Positions 11,192 to 19,947 of a stretch of 64,000 bases of DNA are shown here, piece by piece (the stretch's first letter is position 1; the number at the start of each line of letters is the position of its first letter). Below the pieces are notes generated by a model. It had not been told where the DNA came from. It saw only the letters and a list, made by a program, of their open reading frames with translations, and searched no databases. The stretch covers positions 110,588 through 174,587 of the forward strand of contig JAFEEL010000044.1 of assembly GCA_018241125.1 (NCBI GenBank), written 5' to 3'. Source of the DNA: Pseudomonadota bacterium. Its GTDB lineage: Bacteria > Pseudomonadota > Gammaproteobacteria > Xanthomonadales > Xanthomonadaceae. The translations under genes were made by a program, and so were the position numbers.

Positions 11192-12754
11192 ATGGATCTG
11201 CTTCTGGATGTCAACGTCGTTCTGGATATCTGCACGCAACGCTATCCCCATGCGGAAGCGAGCACATGGGCGGTCGAGCGAGCTCTTGGCAGTGGCCGCA
11301 AGCTGTGGCTGTATTGCGGTTCCGTGCAAACCTTGGAATACAACCTGTACGAAATCCTCAAGCGCGAGAATGGAGCCTCGATCGGTTTCGCCAGCAACAA
11401 ATCATTGCTGGCGAAGGCGCGCAGGCAGTTGTCCGAATTCGTCAAAGGCAAACACTGGCTTTCGACCTTGGCCGGCGAGGGCAATGTTTTCGACGCTCCC
11501 GATCCGGAAGACGAGCAGCTCATCCGCGCCTTGGATCGTTTTCCTGCGGGCCAGATCAAGCTGCTGACGCGCGATGCACGCTTGCTTGCGCAGCACATGG
11601 AGAAAACCATTTCTCCGGTGGATTACTGCCGTCTGCCCGCTGAACCCGACAAGCCGATGGACTTCATCGACCTGGCCGCCCAGCAGGATCGCCTGCGCCC
11701 GCAACTGGAGACGGCGATCCACCGCGTCCTCCATCACGGCCAGTACATACTCGGCCCCGAAGTGGCGCGACTGGAGGACAAGCTCGCGACGTATTGCGGT
11801 GCCAAGCACTGTATTACCGTCGCCAACGGCACCGATGCACTGCAGATCGCGCTGATGGCGTTGGGCGTGGGGCCTGGCGATGAGGTGATCACGCCGGGTT
11901 TCACATACATCGCCACCGCCGAGGCGGCCGCCGTACTCGGGGCCAAGCCGGTGTATGTGGACATCGACCCACGCACCTACAACCTCGATCCGACGTTGCT
12001 GGAAGCGGCGATCACGCCGCGCACCAAGGCGATCATCCCGGTCTCGCTGTACGGCCAGTGCGCCGACTACGACGCCATCAACGCGATCGCGGCACGGCAC
12101 CGCATCACCGTCATCGAGGATGCCGCGCAGAGTTTCGGCGCGACCTACAAGGGACGCAAGAGCTGCAATCTCACCACCATCGCCACCACCAGCTTCTTTC
12201 CCAGCAAGCCGCTGGGCTGCTACGGCGATGGCGGTGCGATCTTTACCAGCGACGACACCTTGGCGAAGGTCATGCGCCAGATCGCCCGGCATGGGCAGGA
12301 AAAGCGCTATTACCATGTACGTGTCGGCATGAACAGCCGACTGGACACGTTGCAGGCGGCGATACTGCTGCCGAAGCTCGAAATGCTCGACGCGGAGATC
12401 GCCTTGCGTCAGCAAGTGGCGGCCAGCTACACGCACATGTTCACGGACCGAGATTTTGCTGCCACGCCCTATGTCGAATCGCACAACGTCAGTGCTTGGG
12501 CGCAGTATACGATCCAGATCGATCACCGAAGCCAGATGCAGGAACGCCTCAAGATGATTGGCATACCTACCGCCGTGCATTACCCCGTCCCGCTCAATCG
12601 GCAACCAGCTGTAGCAGATGCGGTCACGCGCTTGCCGATAGGAGATGCCGTAGCCAAACAGGTTATGAGCCTGCCGATGCATCCTTGCTTGGATAGGGAT
12701 AGTGTGCGGGACATTGTTTCAGCCATCATCGAAAATTGCGTTGTTGCAGCCTGA
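11192..12754 (+). CDS. wbpE: Fused PIN-domain toxin / WbpE aminotransferase
   Basis: A single 520-residue open frame. Residues 1-155 are a PIN-type domain: D6 (LLLDVNVVLD), E49, acidic residues at 104-107 (DPEDEQL) and D128 (LLTRDARLL). From M156 the sequence is a complete WbpE: MDFIDLAAQQDRL is the usual aminotransferase N-terminus, and the DegT/DnrJ fold with PLP lysine K339 (FFPSKPLGCYGDGG) follows over 365 residues. WbpE transfers amino from glutamate to UDP-3-keto-GlcNAcA. There is no stop codon between the two, so the toxin seems to have lost its stop on insertion. Independent initiation at the ATG at 11657 is the alternative to a true bifunctional protein. Confidence 0.8.
   Translation: MDLLLDVNVVLDICTQRYPHAEASTWAVERALGSGRKLWLYCGSVQTLEYNLYEILKRENGASIGFASNKSLLAKARRQLSEFVKGKHWLSTLAGEGNVFDAPDPEDEQLIRALDRFPAGQIKLLTRDARLLAQHMEKTISPVDYCRLPAEPDKPMDFIDLAAQQDRLRPQLETAIHRVLHHGQYILGPEVARLEDKLATYCGAKHCITVANGTDALQIALMALGVGPGDEVITPGFTYIATAEAAAVLGAKPVYVDIDPRTYNLDPTLLEAAITPRTKAIIPVSLYGQCADYDAINAIAARHRITVIEDAAQSFGATYKGRKSCNLTTIATTSFFPSKPLGCYGDGGAIFTSDDTLAKVMRQIARHGQEKRYYHVRVGMNSRLDTLQAAILLPKLEMLDAEIALRQQVAASYTHMFTDRDFAATPYVESHNVSAWAQYTIQIDHRSQMQERLKMIGIPTAVHYPVPLNRQPAVADAVTRLPIGDAVAKQVMSLPMHPCLDRDSVRDIVSAIIENCVVAA
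11657..11659 (+). other. wbpE: Probable native start codon of wbpE inside the fused frame
   Basis: In-frame ATG at the point where similarity to WbpE begins (MDFIDLAAQ). The preceding bases have no strong ribosome site, so whether WbpE is made separately from the PIN domain cannot be settled from sequence. Confidence 0.5.
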
Positions 12755-14073
12755 TGCTTGGCGCATGGCGTGAACGAATTGCGGCAAAATTGCCAAAAAA
12801 CCGAGTTGCACGTGGAATCATCACGCTGGCCAGTGGCACGGCAATCGCGCAGGTCGTGACGATCTGTGCAATGCCGATTGTCACCCGTCTTTACACGCCC
12901 GCCCAGATCGGGGTGATATCGCTGTTCCTGGCATATTTCGGATTCTGGGCAGCGACGCTGTCATTGCGTTATGAGTTTGCATTGCTCATCTGCAAGGATG
13001 ACGCAGAGTCACATCTCGTGTACCGCCTGGCGGTTATTTCGGTTGTTGTCATGTCATTGCTCGGAATACCCGTACTTTGGATGCTTCGTTGGGCCGGAGT
13101 GTTAGGGTTCGGATTGTTGCCGGAATGGGCCCCCTTGGCTGCTGCTCCTATACTCTTGGGCTACGGCCTTTTCATGGTAAATCGTTCCTGGGCGTTGCGC
13201 GCAGGTATCATCAACGAAATTACGAGCGCATCCGTCGCCAGATCCATCGCAACGGCAGGTGCACGCATCCTTCTGGGTGCGATGGGTGGTGGCGTTTTCG
13301 CTTTGTTTGCCGCTGAACTTGGGGGGGCGTGGGGTGCAATGTTAAGGCTTTTGCGCAAGGTGCACGCAAATTATTCGAAAAGCCGACCGGAAAAAATCAC
13401 GAGACATGACTTGATGTCGGTTGCAAAGCGTTACATCAAATTTCCAACGTTGGAGACTCCATCATCCTGGCTTAACCAATTAACACTGGCTCTGCCACTT
13501 CCAATTATCGCATCGACGCATGGTGTGACGGCGGCTGGCTGGTTTGGGCTTGCGCGCTCACTCGTTGCAATACCGAACACGCAGATTGGCGGTGCTGTTG
13601 CGGATGTATTGCAAATGGAAATTGCACATGCACTCCGAAAGAACGCTGTTCATGACGCGCGCAAGCTATTTTACGGTCTGATGCGAAGACTTGCACTGTT
13701 TGGATTGGTTCCGATGATCGCAGCGGTAGTGCTTGCGCCCAGCTTGATGTCAGTGATATTTGGATCAAAGTGGGCACCGGCGGGAATGGCCGCAGCGATA
13801 ATTGCGCCTTGGTTTTATATTGCTTTGGTTGTAAGCGCGTTGAGTAGGGTGTTATCCGTTTTTCAGGCGCAAGAATACAAGTTCATATACGACATACTAT
13901 CCGTGTCGTCAATGGCGGTGGTTTATGAATATGGGCAAAGCACAGGCACATCGCTAATGATGCTGATCTTCTGGCTGTCGATCGCTGGCATAATTAGTTA
14001 CCTGATCTATTTATATCTGATTGTGAAAGTCGTCAACAAACGCCTGCGAAACGCCGATGGTCACAGGACGTGA
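12754..14073 (+). CDS. wzx: Wzx-type O-unit flippase (MATE/MVF superfamily)
   Basis: 439 residues; the ATG overlaps the wbpE stop by one base (TGATG). About 12 membrane helices; the N-terminal pattern GIITLASGTAIAQVVTICAMPIVTRLYTPAQIGVISLF is typical of Wzx and polysaccharide-export flippases. It would move undecaprenyl-diphosphate-linked repeat units across the inner membrane. Base composition falls from about here, with many A/T third positions, unlike the upstream wbp genes, suggesting a separate origin. A G7 tract lies at 13321-13327. Confidence 0.82.
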   Translation: MLGAWRERIAAKLPKNRVARGIITLASGTAIAQVVTICAMPIVTRLYTPAQIGVISLFLAYFGFWAATLSLRYEFALLICKDDAESHLVYRLAVISVVVMSLLGIPVLWMLRWAGVLGFGLLPEWAPLAAAPILLGYGLFMVNRSWALRAGIINEITSASVARSIATAGARILLGAMGGGVFALFAAELGGAWGAMLRLLRKVHANYSKSRPEKITRHDLMSVAKRYIKFPTLETPSSWLNQLTLALPLPIIASTHGVTAAGWFGLARSLVAIPNTQIGGAVADVLQMEIAHALRKNAVHDARKLFYGLMRRLALFGLVPMIAAVVLAPSLMSVIFGSKWAPAGMAAAIIAPWFYIALVVSALSRVLSVFQAQEYKFIYDILSVSSMAVVYEYGQSTGTSLMMLIFWLSIAGIISYLIYLYLIVKVVNKRLRNADGHRT

Positions 14074-14136
14074 AATTTAAGACGTCTCTTTAAGTGATGC
14101 CTGGAAAATCGCGTAAAGCATGGAAGACAACGTCGC

Positions 14137-15228
14137 ATGATTAGCAAAAGTCGAAAATATCTGATCCTGGTCACCGCTTGGTTCGCATTGGTGACGATCG
14201 TGTTCAACAAGGGCGGCTATGCCATTAGCCGATTCAATGACAGTCTGCGTGTCTTTGTGACGACCGGTGATTTTGGCGTACGGACAGTCACCAGCGAGGG
14301 CATACCAGTATCGCATTCGGCGCGGACGCGCAAATCGTTCGTATCACCGTACTACGTTGTACACTACGGGCTCTTGTATTCGATGGCTGTGCCGCTTGCC
14401 AAACGCCACAATGTCGAAGTCTGGCGGGAAGATGAGACATTCAAGTATTGGGATATCGCTGGAGTCGATCCTGACGAAACAAAATTCAGAAATTGTGCCA
14501 ATTGGCTTGTAGACAACGCAAAGATGTTGGATGGACAGGTTCATCTTGCTTACGACTTTGATTGGCCATATGCAAATTATCCGGGTGGGGCACTGCACGC
14601 TCCTTGGTGGTCTGGGTTGACTGATGCATCTGCCATGGTGGTGCTGTTACGTGCCTACGACGCTTCAGGTGACCCGAAGTATCTTCGCGTTGCTGATGAA
14701 TTGTATCGATCAGTGCTTACGCCCGCAAATCGAGGCGGGAGTTTAGTTAAGTTCAACGGCCACCCATGGATCGAGGAGTATGTTGACCCGGCCGTAAAGG
14801 ACAAGCCGATGGCGTTTGTGTTGAACGGTATGGCGTATGCTGCGAACGCAGTTCAGGCGTATGAAGACTTCACCGGCACTACGAGCAGAGCGGCCGCTGG
14901 CCTGTATGCGTCGATTGGTGAAAATTCGCCAAAGTTTGCCATGGGAGACTGGAGCTATTACGACGCCATCGGAACTCCGGCCAACATAAAATATCATATA
15001 GTGAACACAGCCTTGCTTGCCGAAGTAGGGCGTCGGCTAGGGGCGCGTTCGGTTCAGGGAACCGTGGACAGGTGGGAAGTTGGTGTACGCAACCCTGGCC
15101 TTTTTTGGGTGATGCATGCTTCATTTACCGCTGCGTTAGCGCAGTTCGTCATGGAATACGTGCTTGTTTTGGTGGTCGGCATGATTATCATTTGGTTTGT
15201 GGTCCGGTGGACGAAATATGGTCGCTGA
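14137..15228 (+). CDS. Membrane-anchored D-glucuronyl C5-epimerase-like protein
   Basis: 363 residues. Membrane segments at about 8-23 and 338-357 flank a helical domain. Residues 155-300 resemble the C-terminal catalytic domain of glucuronyl C5-epimerases (heparan Glce and bacterial homologues): a PWWSGLTDASAMVVLLRAY (alpha/alpha-barrel) helix, NGHPWIEEY, the PMAFVLNGMAYA helix, and YYDAIGTPANIKYHIVNTAL near the end, with several conserved Tyr. These enzymes turn D-GlcA into L-IdoA within a finished polymer. It lies between flippase and polymerase genes and overlaps wzy, so the polymer may be epimerised in the periplasm. The call is by motif pattern only. Confidence 0.6.
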   Translation: MISKSRKYLILVTAWFALVTIVFNKGGYAISRFNDSLRVFVTTGDFGVRTVTSEGIPVSHSARTRKSFVSPYYVVHYGLLYSMAVPLAKRHNVEVWREDETFKYWDIAGVDPDETKFRNCANWLVDNAKMLDGQVHLAYDFDWPYANYPGGALHAPWWSGLTDASAMVVLLRAYDASGDPKYLRVADELYRSVLTPANRGGSLVKFNGHPWIEEYVDPAVKDKPMAFVLNGMAYAANAVQAYEDFTGTTSRAAAGLYASIGENSPKFAMGDWSYYDAIGTPANIKYHIVNTALLAEVGRRLGARSVQGTVDRWEVGVRNPGLFWVMHASFTAALAQFVMEYVLVLVVGMIIIWFVVRWTKYGR

Positions 15229-16522
15229 TTTGCGGTCTTGGATCAACTCGCGGGCTGCTATCGGGGCTCTGTGTTTGGTTTATTGTCTATTTATCACGTA
15301 TTATTTCAGGGTTATTGGGTTGCACTTTCAAAATGTAGTAGGATACGGGTATCATTCCTCCGAGTTAATTTTGATTTTGACTTCTTTTGCCTTCAATCTG
15401 ATCCCCGTATTTATCCTGCCTTTACGAAGTCAACGAGTTTCCATAAGTATACTATGGATCGTCTATTTTTTGTTTTTCGTGCCAGCGGAAATTGTGCCTC
15501 AGTACTTAGTGGATACCGACCCGGTAGATGTTTTGTGGTGGAATGCGCTTCTTCTGGGTGGGTTTTGTGCGACTGTTTGTGGTCATTACGTACCGGTAAT
15601 TAATATAAGTTTTCCGAAAGCATCTCTTGGTACATGGGTCGTCGGCGTCTGCACCATTTGGGTCACATTGATGGTGGCTCTAGTTTCCACATTTGGCACT
15701 GAGCTAAATTTCGCTTCGCTCGACGACGTCTACCGCGTGCGGGGGAGCTTCAAAGATTCGTTGGCATCTTCGGGGCCTCTCATTGGATATCTTGTGGTTT
15801 GGGGAGGCGATTGGCTTGCGCCATTGATGCTTGTCGTTGGACTTGTGATGAACAAGAAAAAGGAGCGACTAGGAACGGTTCTGATTACGTTGGCGTTGTT
15901 TTTGAGCCTATATATTTACGGCATCGCTGCGTACAAAAGTGTTGCGTTTAGTCTTTTAGCATGTGTGGCATTCATGTATGTCGTTGCTGGTAGGGTGATA
16001 GTTCCAACTAAATTTTTTTTTGTGCTTATGGGAATCGCCATTTTGGCATTTGTTCTCGCTACTTTCTTCGATTCCGATTTCGTTTGGCATCAATTGTTGA
16101 GGCGGCTTATCATTTCTCCTGGCATGGACGCGGCTTATTATTTTGAATATTTCCACCGATCATCGACACCGTCAGGCACGTCTGCTCCGGAAACAATTTG
16201 CATGTATGCATATGGAAACCAGTGCAGTGCTAACGCTGGGTATTTAGCAGCCGCATACGCGACGGCCGGGTCTACGGGGGTTGTGATGTTTGGTGCGATA
16301 GCAGGAATTGCGCTGTGGCTTGTCAATTCGTTGACCAGAGGCATCCCTCTGCCCGTGCTGTCTGGCTGCTTCCTGATGGTTGCTTATGCCCTCTCCAATA
16401 GCGCGCTCGGCACGGTGTTTGGTACCTATGGCATGTTGTTAATGACGGTGAGTATTGCATTGGTTCCGCTCGGGGTGTTTGACGCGAGGCCTGACTCTGG
16501 CATCGAAAGAGGCAGAGTTTGA
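15218..16522 (+). CDS. wzy: Wzy-like polysaccharide polymerase
   Basis: 434 residues with 11-12 predicted membrane segments, a large periplasmic loop at about 310-345 containing Cys, and very low similarity to any one family, all usual for Wzy. It overlaps the epimerase-like gene by 11 bases and is 1 bp ahead of a glycosyltransferase. Composition is the most AT-rich of the window and codon use differs strongly from the core genes. A run of nine T (16013-16021) lies in the coding region. Function is inferred from topology and neighbours (wzx, glycosyltransferases). Confidence 0.7.
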   Translation: MVADLRSWINSRAAIGALCLVYCLFITYYFRVIGLHFQNVVGYGYHSSELILILTSFAFNLIPVFILPLRSQRVSISILWIVYFLFFVPAEIVPQYLVDTDPVDVLWWNALLLGGFCATVCGHYVPVINISFPKASLGTWVVGVCTIWVTLMVALVSTFGTELNFASLDDVYRVRGSFKDSLASSGPLIGYLVVWGGDWLAPLMLVVGLVMNKKKERLGTVLITLALFLSLYIYGIAAYKSVAFSLLACVAFMYVVAGRVIVPTKFFFVLMGIAILAFVLATFFDSDFVWHQLLRRLIISPGMDAAYYFEYFHRSSTPSGTSAPETICMYAYGNQCSANAGYLAAAYATAGSTGVVMFGAIAGIALWLVNSLTRGIPLPVLSGCFLMVAYALSNSALGTVFGTYGMLLMTVSIALVPLGVFDARPDSGIERGRV

Positions 16523-16523
16523 C

Positions 16524-17627
16524 ATGAAGGTCGTGCATGTTAGCTCGGTTCACGGCCGTTATGACACACGGATATTTTTGAAGGAATGTCGCTGGTTGGC
16601 TGCAGGAGGCCACGAGGTGACGTTTATCGTTGCTGACGGCAACGGCGATGAAGTCCGCGATGGGGTGCGGATCCTGGATGTCGGTCAGTCTCGTAATCGC
16701 GGAGAGCGGTTTTTGGGGGCAGTCAATCGAGCCGCGAATGCAGGCATTCGACTAAGAGCAGATATTTATCACCTGCATGACCCTGAATTGCTGAGAATTG
16801 CGAGCAAGTTGCGGCGCCTCGTGGATAACGCGCGAATAATATTCGATGCACATGAGGATTTTCCGCGGCAGGTGCTTTCAAAGGATTGGATTCCCTCGAT
16901 GCTGCGTCGCCCTGTGGCTGCGGTAGCGGAACTGATCGAAAATCGAGTTGCCCGGAAGCTCACGGGGGTCGTGGCGGCAACTCCGCATATTGCGAGCCGC
17001 TTCGGGAGCGTGTGTTCTAGAGTCGTTAATGTCAACAATTTTCCGATGCTTGAGGAGCTGGTATCCGTTGAGCCGATTCGAACACGCCGGTCGTATATAT
17101 GCTATGTGGGAGGGATTACCCGCATTCGTGGCATTGTCCCACTGATCGACGCGCTTCCTCTGGTTCCAAATGTCAGGCTCGTTCTGTGCGGAGAGTTTTC
17201 TGGCGACGGATTGGAAGATGAAGTCAGGGCTGCGCCAGGCTGGTCTCAGGTCGATTATCGCGGACACGTGAGCCGGGCAGGTGTTAGACAAGTACTCGGG
17301 GAATGTATGGCCGGGATCGTGACGTTTTTGCCGGAACCTAACCATATCGACGCGCAGCCTAACAAGATGTTCGAATATATGTCGGCCGAACTTCCGGTCA
17401 TCGCGTCCGATTTCTCTCTTTGGCGACGTCTGGTTGACGAAGCTGGTGCCGGCATTTGCGTTAACCCGCAGTCGCCTGCGGCGATAGCAGGGGCGATTCA
17501 AATGTTGCTGGATGATCCTGCTGAGATTGAGCGTATGGGCAAGGCCGGTCGTAGAGCAGTGCTTGAGCATTACAATTGGCCAAACGAGGCGGCGAAGTTG
17601 CTTCGATTCTATGAGGACATGATGTGA
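16524..17627 (+). CDS. GT4-family glycosyltransferase
   Basis: 367 residues, GT-B fold. The N-terminal Rossmann domain begins KVVHVSSVHGRYDTRIFLKECRWLA; the C-terminal nucleotide-sugar domain has GGITRIRGIVPLIDAL and PNKMFEYMSAELPVIASD, the latter being the E-x7-E-like region of GT4. The donor sugar cannot be told from sequence. The last codons overlap wbpI by GTGA. Codon use is intermediate between the AT-rich wzy and the GC-rich genes after it. Confidence 0.85.
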   Translation: MKVVHVSSVHGRYDTRIFLKECRWLAAGGHEVTFIVADGNGDEVRDGVRILDVGQSRNRGERFLGAVNRAANAGIRLRADIYHLHDPELLRIASKLRRLVDNARIIFDAHEDFPRQVLSKDWIPSMLRRPVAAVAELIENRVARKLTGVVAATPHIASRFGSVCSRVVNVNNFPMLEELVSVEPIRTRRSYICYVGGITRIRGIVPLIDALPLVPNVRLVLCGEFSGDGLEDEVRAAPGWSQVDYRGHVSRAGVRQVLGECMAGIVTFLPEPNHIDAQPNKMFEYMSAELPVIASDFSLWRRLVDEAGAGICVNPQSPAAIAGAIQMLLDDPAEIERMGKAGRRAVLEHYNWPNEAAKLLRFYEDMM

Positions 17628-18721
17628 GACTTGTTACGGTGCTGGGTGCGCGCCCACAATTCATCAAAGCGAGTGTCGTATCGTCCGAGCTGGCGAAGTG
17701 CGCCGGTGTACAGGAGGTGGTGATTCACACAGGACAGCATTTCGACGCCAACATGTCAGATTTGTTTTTTGCGGAACTTGGCATGTCCAAGCCGGCGCAT
17801 GAGTTGGGTATTCATGGTGGCCCGCACGGTGAAATGACGGGCCGGATGTTGATCGGAATCGAACGGATCTTGGCGGATGAAAGACCCGATATCGTTCTGA
17901 TATATGGTGATACCAATTCCACCTTGGCGGGCGCTCTGGCGGCGGTGAAGCTGCATATTCCTGTGGCGCATGTCGAAGCCGGTTTGCGGTCGTTCAACAT
18001 GCGGATGCCGGAGGAGGTCAACCGGATTGTTACTGACCGCGTCTCGACTTGGTTGTTTGCGCCTACCGGCGAAGCGGTCACGCATCTTGGGCGGGAGGGT
18101 GTCGATCCAGCGCGGATTCACCAGGTAGGCGATGTGATGTATGACGTGGCGTTGCATCATGGTGCACGTGCGGCTGGACGCGCCAATGGCGCGGTGCGGC
18201 GACTTGGCCTGGTCGAGAAGGGTTTTGCGTTGGCGACCGTGCACCGTGCTGAAAACACCGATGACCCTGATCGGCTCGAGGTCATCGTCGATGCGCTCGC
18301 CGAAGTGGGCCGCGGGCTACCGTTGGTGTGGCCGTTGCATCCGCGCACGCGTGCGGTGCTCGAGCGCGTGGGTTTGCTGTCCCGGCTCGAGCAGTCCGTG
18401 CGCCTGATCGAGCCGCAGGGCTACCTGGATATGCTGGAGCTGGAGCACTCAGCGGTGGTCATCGCAACCGATTCGGGTGGTGTGCAGAAAGAGGCATTCT
18501 TTCATCGCGTCCCGTGCGTGACGTTGCGGGACGAAACCGAGTGGATGGAATTGGTGGTCGGCGGCTGGAATACATTGGCCGCGCCCGTCAGTGCGAAGGC
18601 GGTCATCGAGGCCATCGAGACGGCTATTGGCAGGCAGGGGAGCGATATTACTCCATACGGGAACGGCGATGCAGCAAAGCGGATCGCGCATCATCTGTCA
18701 GGCGTTGGCATCATTACATGA
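17624..18721 (+). CDS. wbpI: UDP-GlcNAc(3NAc)A 2-epimerase (WbpI), non-hydrolysing
   Basis: 365 residues from GTG. It is a full-length non-hydrolysing UDP-GlcNAc 2-epimerase relative: TVLGARPQFIKASVVS at the N-terminus, HTGQHFDANMSDLFF, YGDTNSTLAGALAA, HVEAGLRSFNMRMPEEVNR and TDSGGVQKEAFF. The IHGGPHGEMTGRM and FNMRMPEEVNR segments resemble WbpI rather than WecB. It would convert UDP-GlcNAc(3NAc)A to UDP-ManNAc(3NAc)A, the last step of the pathway started by the genes at 8043-12754. Confidence 0.88.
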   Translation: MRLVTVLGARPQFIKASVVSSELAKCAGVQEVVIHTGQHFDANMSDLFFAELGMSKPAHELGIHGGPHGEMTGRMLIGIERILADERPDIVLIYGDTNSTLAGALAAVKLHIPVAHVEAGLRSFNMRMPEEVNRIVTDRVSTWLFAPTGEAVTHLGREGVDPARIHQVGDVMYDVALHHGARAAGRANGAVRRLGLVEKGFALATVHRAENTDDPDRLEVIVDALAEVGRGLPLVWPLHPRTRAVLERVGLLSRLEQSVRLIEPQGYLDMLELEHSAVVIATDSGGVQKEAFFHRVPCVTLRDETEWMELVVGGWNTLAAPVSAKAVIEAIETAIGRQGSDITPYGNGDAAKRIAHHLSGVGIIT

Positions 18722-19947
18722 ACATCGTTCTGATAAATCACTACGCTGGCTCCACACGACACGGCATGGAGTTTCGCCCCTATTATCTTGCGCGTGAATG
18801 GGTGCGTGCGGGACATCGCGTACAGGTTCTTTCTGCTTCTTTCTCGCACGTTCGCACCCACCAGCCCGATCTTGGCGATCGGTCAGCGTTGGATGAGACC
18901 ATCGATGGCATCGACTACCGGTGGTATCGTACGCCTGCGTATCAGGGAAACGGTATCGGGCGGGTGGTGAACATGCTCTCGTTCCTGCACGCTGTGCGAC
19001 GCGATGCGCGGCGTATTGCGCGGGAGGTGCAACCGGATGTGGTAATTGCTTCCAGCACCTACCCCATGGACATCAAGCCGGCACGAAAAATTGCGAAATT
19101 GTCGGGGGCGAAGCTGGTGTATGAAGTGCATGATCTCTGGCCTCTTTCGCCGATGGAATTGGGTGGCATGTCGAAGTGGCACCCATTCATCTTATGGGTT
19201 CAACAAGCAGAAGACTGCGCTTACCGTCACGCGGATGTAGTGATTTCAATGCTGCCAAAGACCCGTGATTACATGGAGTCCAGGGGACTGAATGGGTCGA
19301 AATGGAAATATGTCCCTAATGGCGTGGATGAAGAAGAGTGGCGCATTCCGGCGCCTTTGCCTGGCGAAGCATTCTCTGAATTGCAGCGCATTCGGGCGAA
19401 GGGTGTCCCGGTGGTCGGATATACGGGGACGCATGGTTTGGCGAATTCGTTGGACAGCTTGCTGGATGCCGCCAGAGAGATGCAGGCGGAAGCAGAGGTG
19501 GTGATGGTGGGGACGGGACCGGAACGAGAGCGACTGTTGCGACGTATCCGGGCCGAGTGTGTTGCAAATATCACCATGTTGCCACCCGTTCCAAAGGCAT
19601 CGATACCCGCGCTCTTGGAAGAGGTTGACATAGCTTTCATCGGATTACAGCGCCAGAAGGTGTTTCAATTCGGCATATCGCCCAACAAGCTTCTCGACTA
19701 TATGATGGCCAGAAAGGTTGTGGTGATGGCGATCGAATCGGGAAACGACCCGGTGACGGAGTCCTGTTGCGGTCGAACCGTGCCGCCGGAAGATCCAGAC
19801 GCCATCAGGCGTGCTATTCGGGATTTGTCAGGCATGACCGCGGAAGATAGGGCGGCGATGGGCACGCGTGGCCGGGCCTACGTGCTCGCCAATCACACGT
19901 ACCCGGTGTTGGCACGTCGCTTCATCGAGGCCTTGGATCATGCCTGA
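18718..19947 (+). CDS. GT4-family glycosyltransferase (WbuB/WcaI-like)
   Basis: 409 residues, overlapping wbpI by ATGA. INHYAGSTRHGMEFRPYYLAREW at the N-terminus and LVYEVHDLWPLSPME are characteristic of the WbuB/WcaI branch, often N-acetylamino-sugar transferases. PNGVDEEEWRIP, YTGTHGLANSLDSLL and SPNKLLDYMMARKVVV mark the C-terminal donor-binding domain. It is a good candidate to add the ManNAc(3NAc)A or the second sugar of the repeat unit; which one is unknown. Confidence 0.85.
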   Translation: MNIVLINHYAGSTRHGMEFRPYYLAREWVRAGHRVQVLSASFSHVRTHQPDLGDRSALDETIDGIDYRWYRTPAYQGNGIGRVVNMLSFLHAVRRDARRIAREVQPDVVIASSTYPMDIKPARKIAKLSGAKLVYEVHDLWPLSPMELGGMSKWHPFILWVQQAEDCAYRHADVVISMLPKTRDYMESRGLNGSKWKYVPNGVDEEEWRIPAPLPGEAFSELQRIRAKGVPVVGYTGTHGLANSLDSLLDAAREMQAEAEVVMVGTGPERERLLRRIRAECVANITMLPPVPKASIPALLEEVDIAFIGLQRQKVFQFGISPNKLLDYMMARKVVVMAIESGNDPVTESCCGRTVPPEDPDAIRRAIRDLSGMTAEDRAAMGTRGRAYVLANHTYPVLARRFIEALDHA

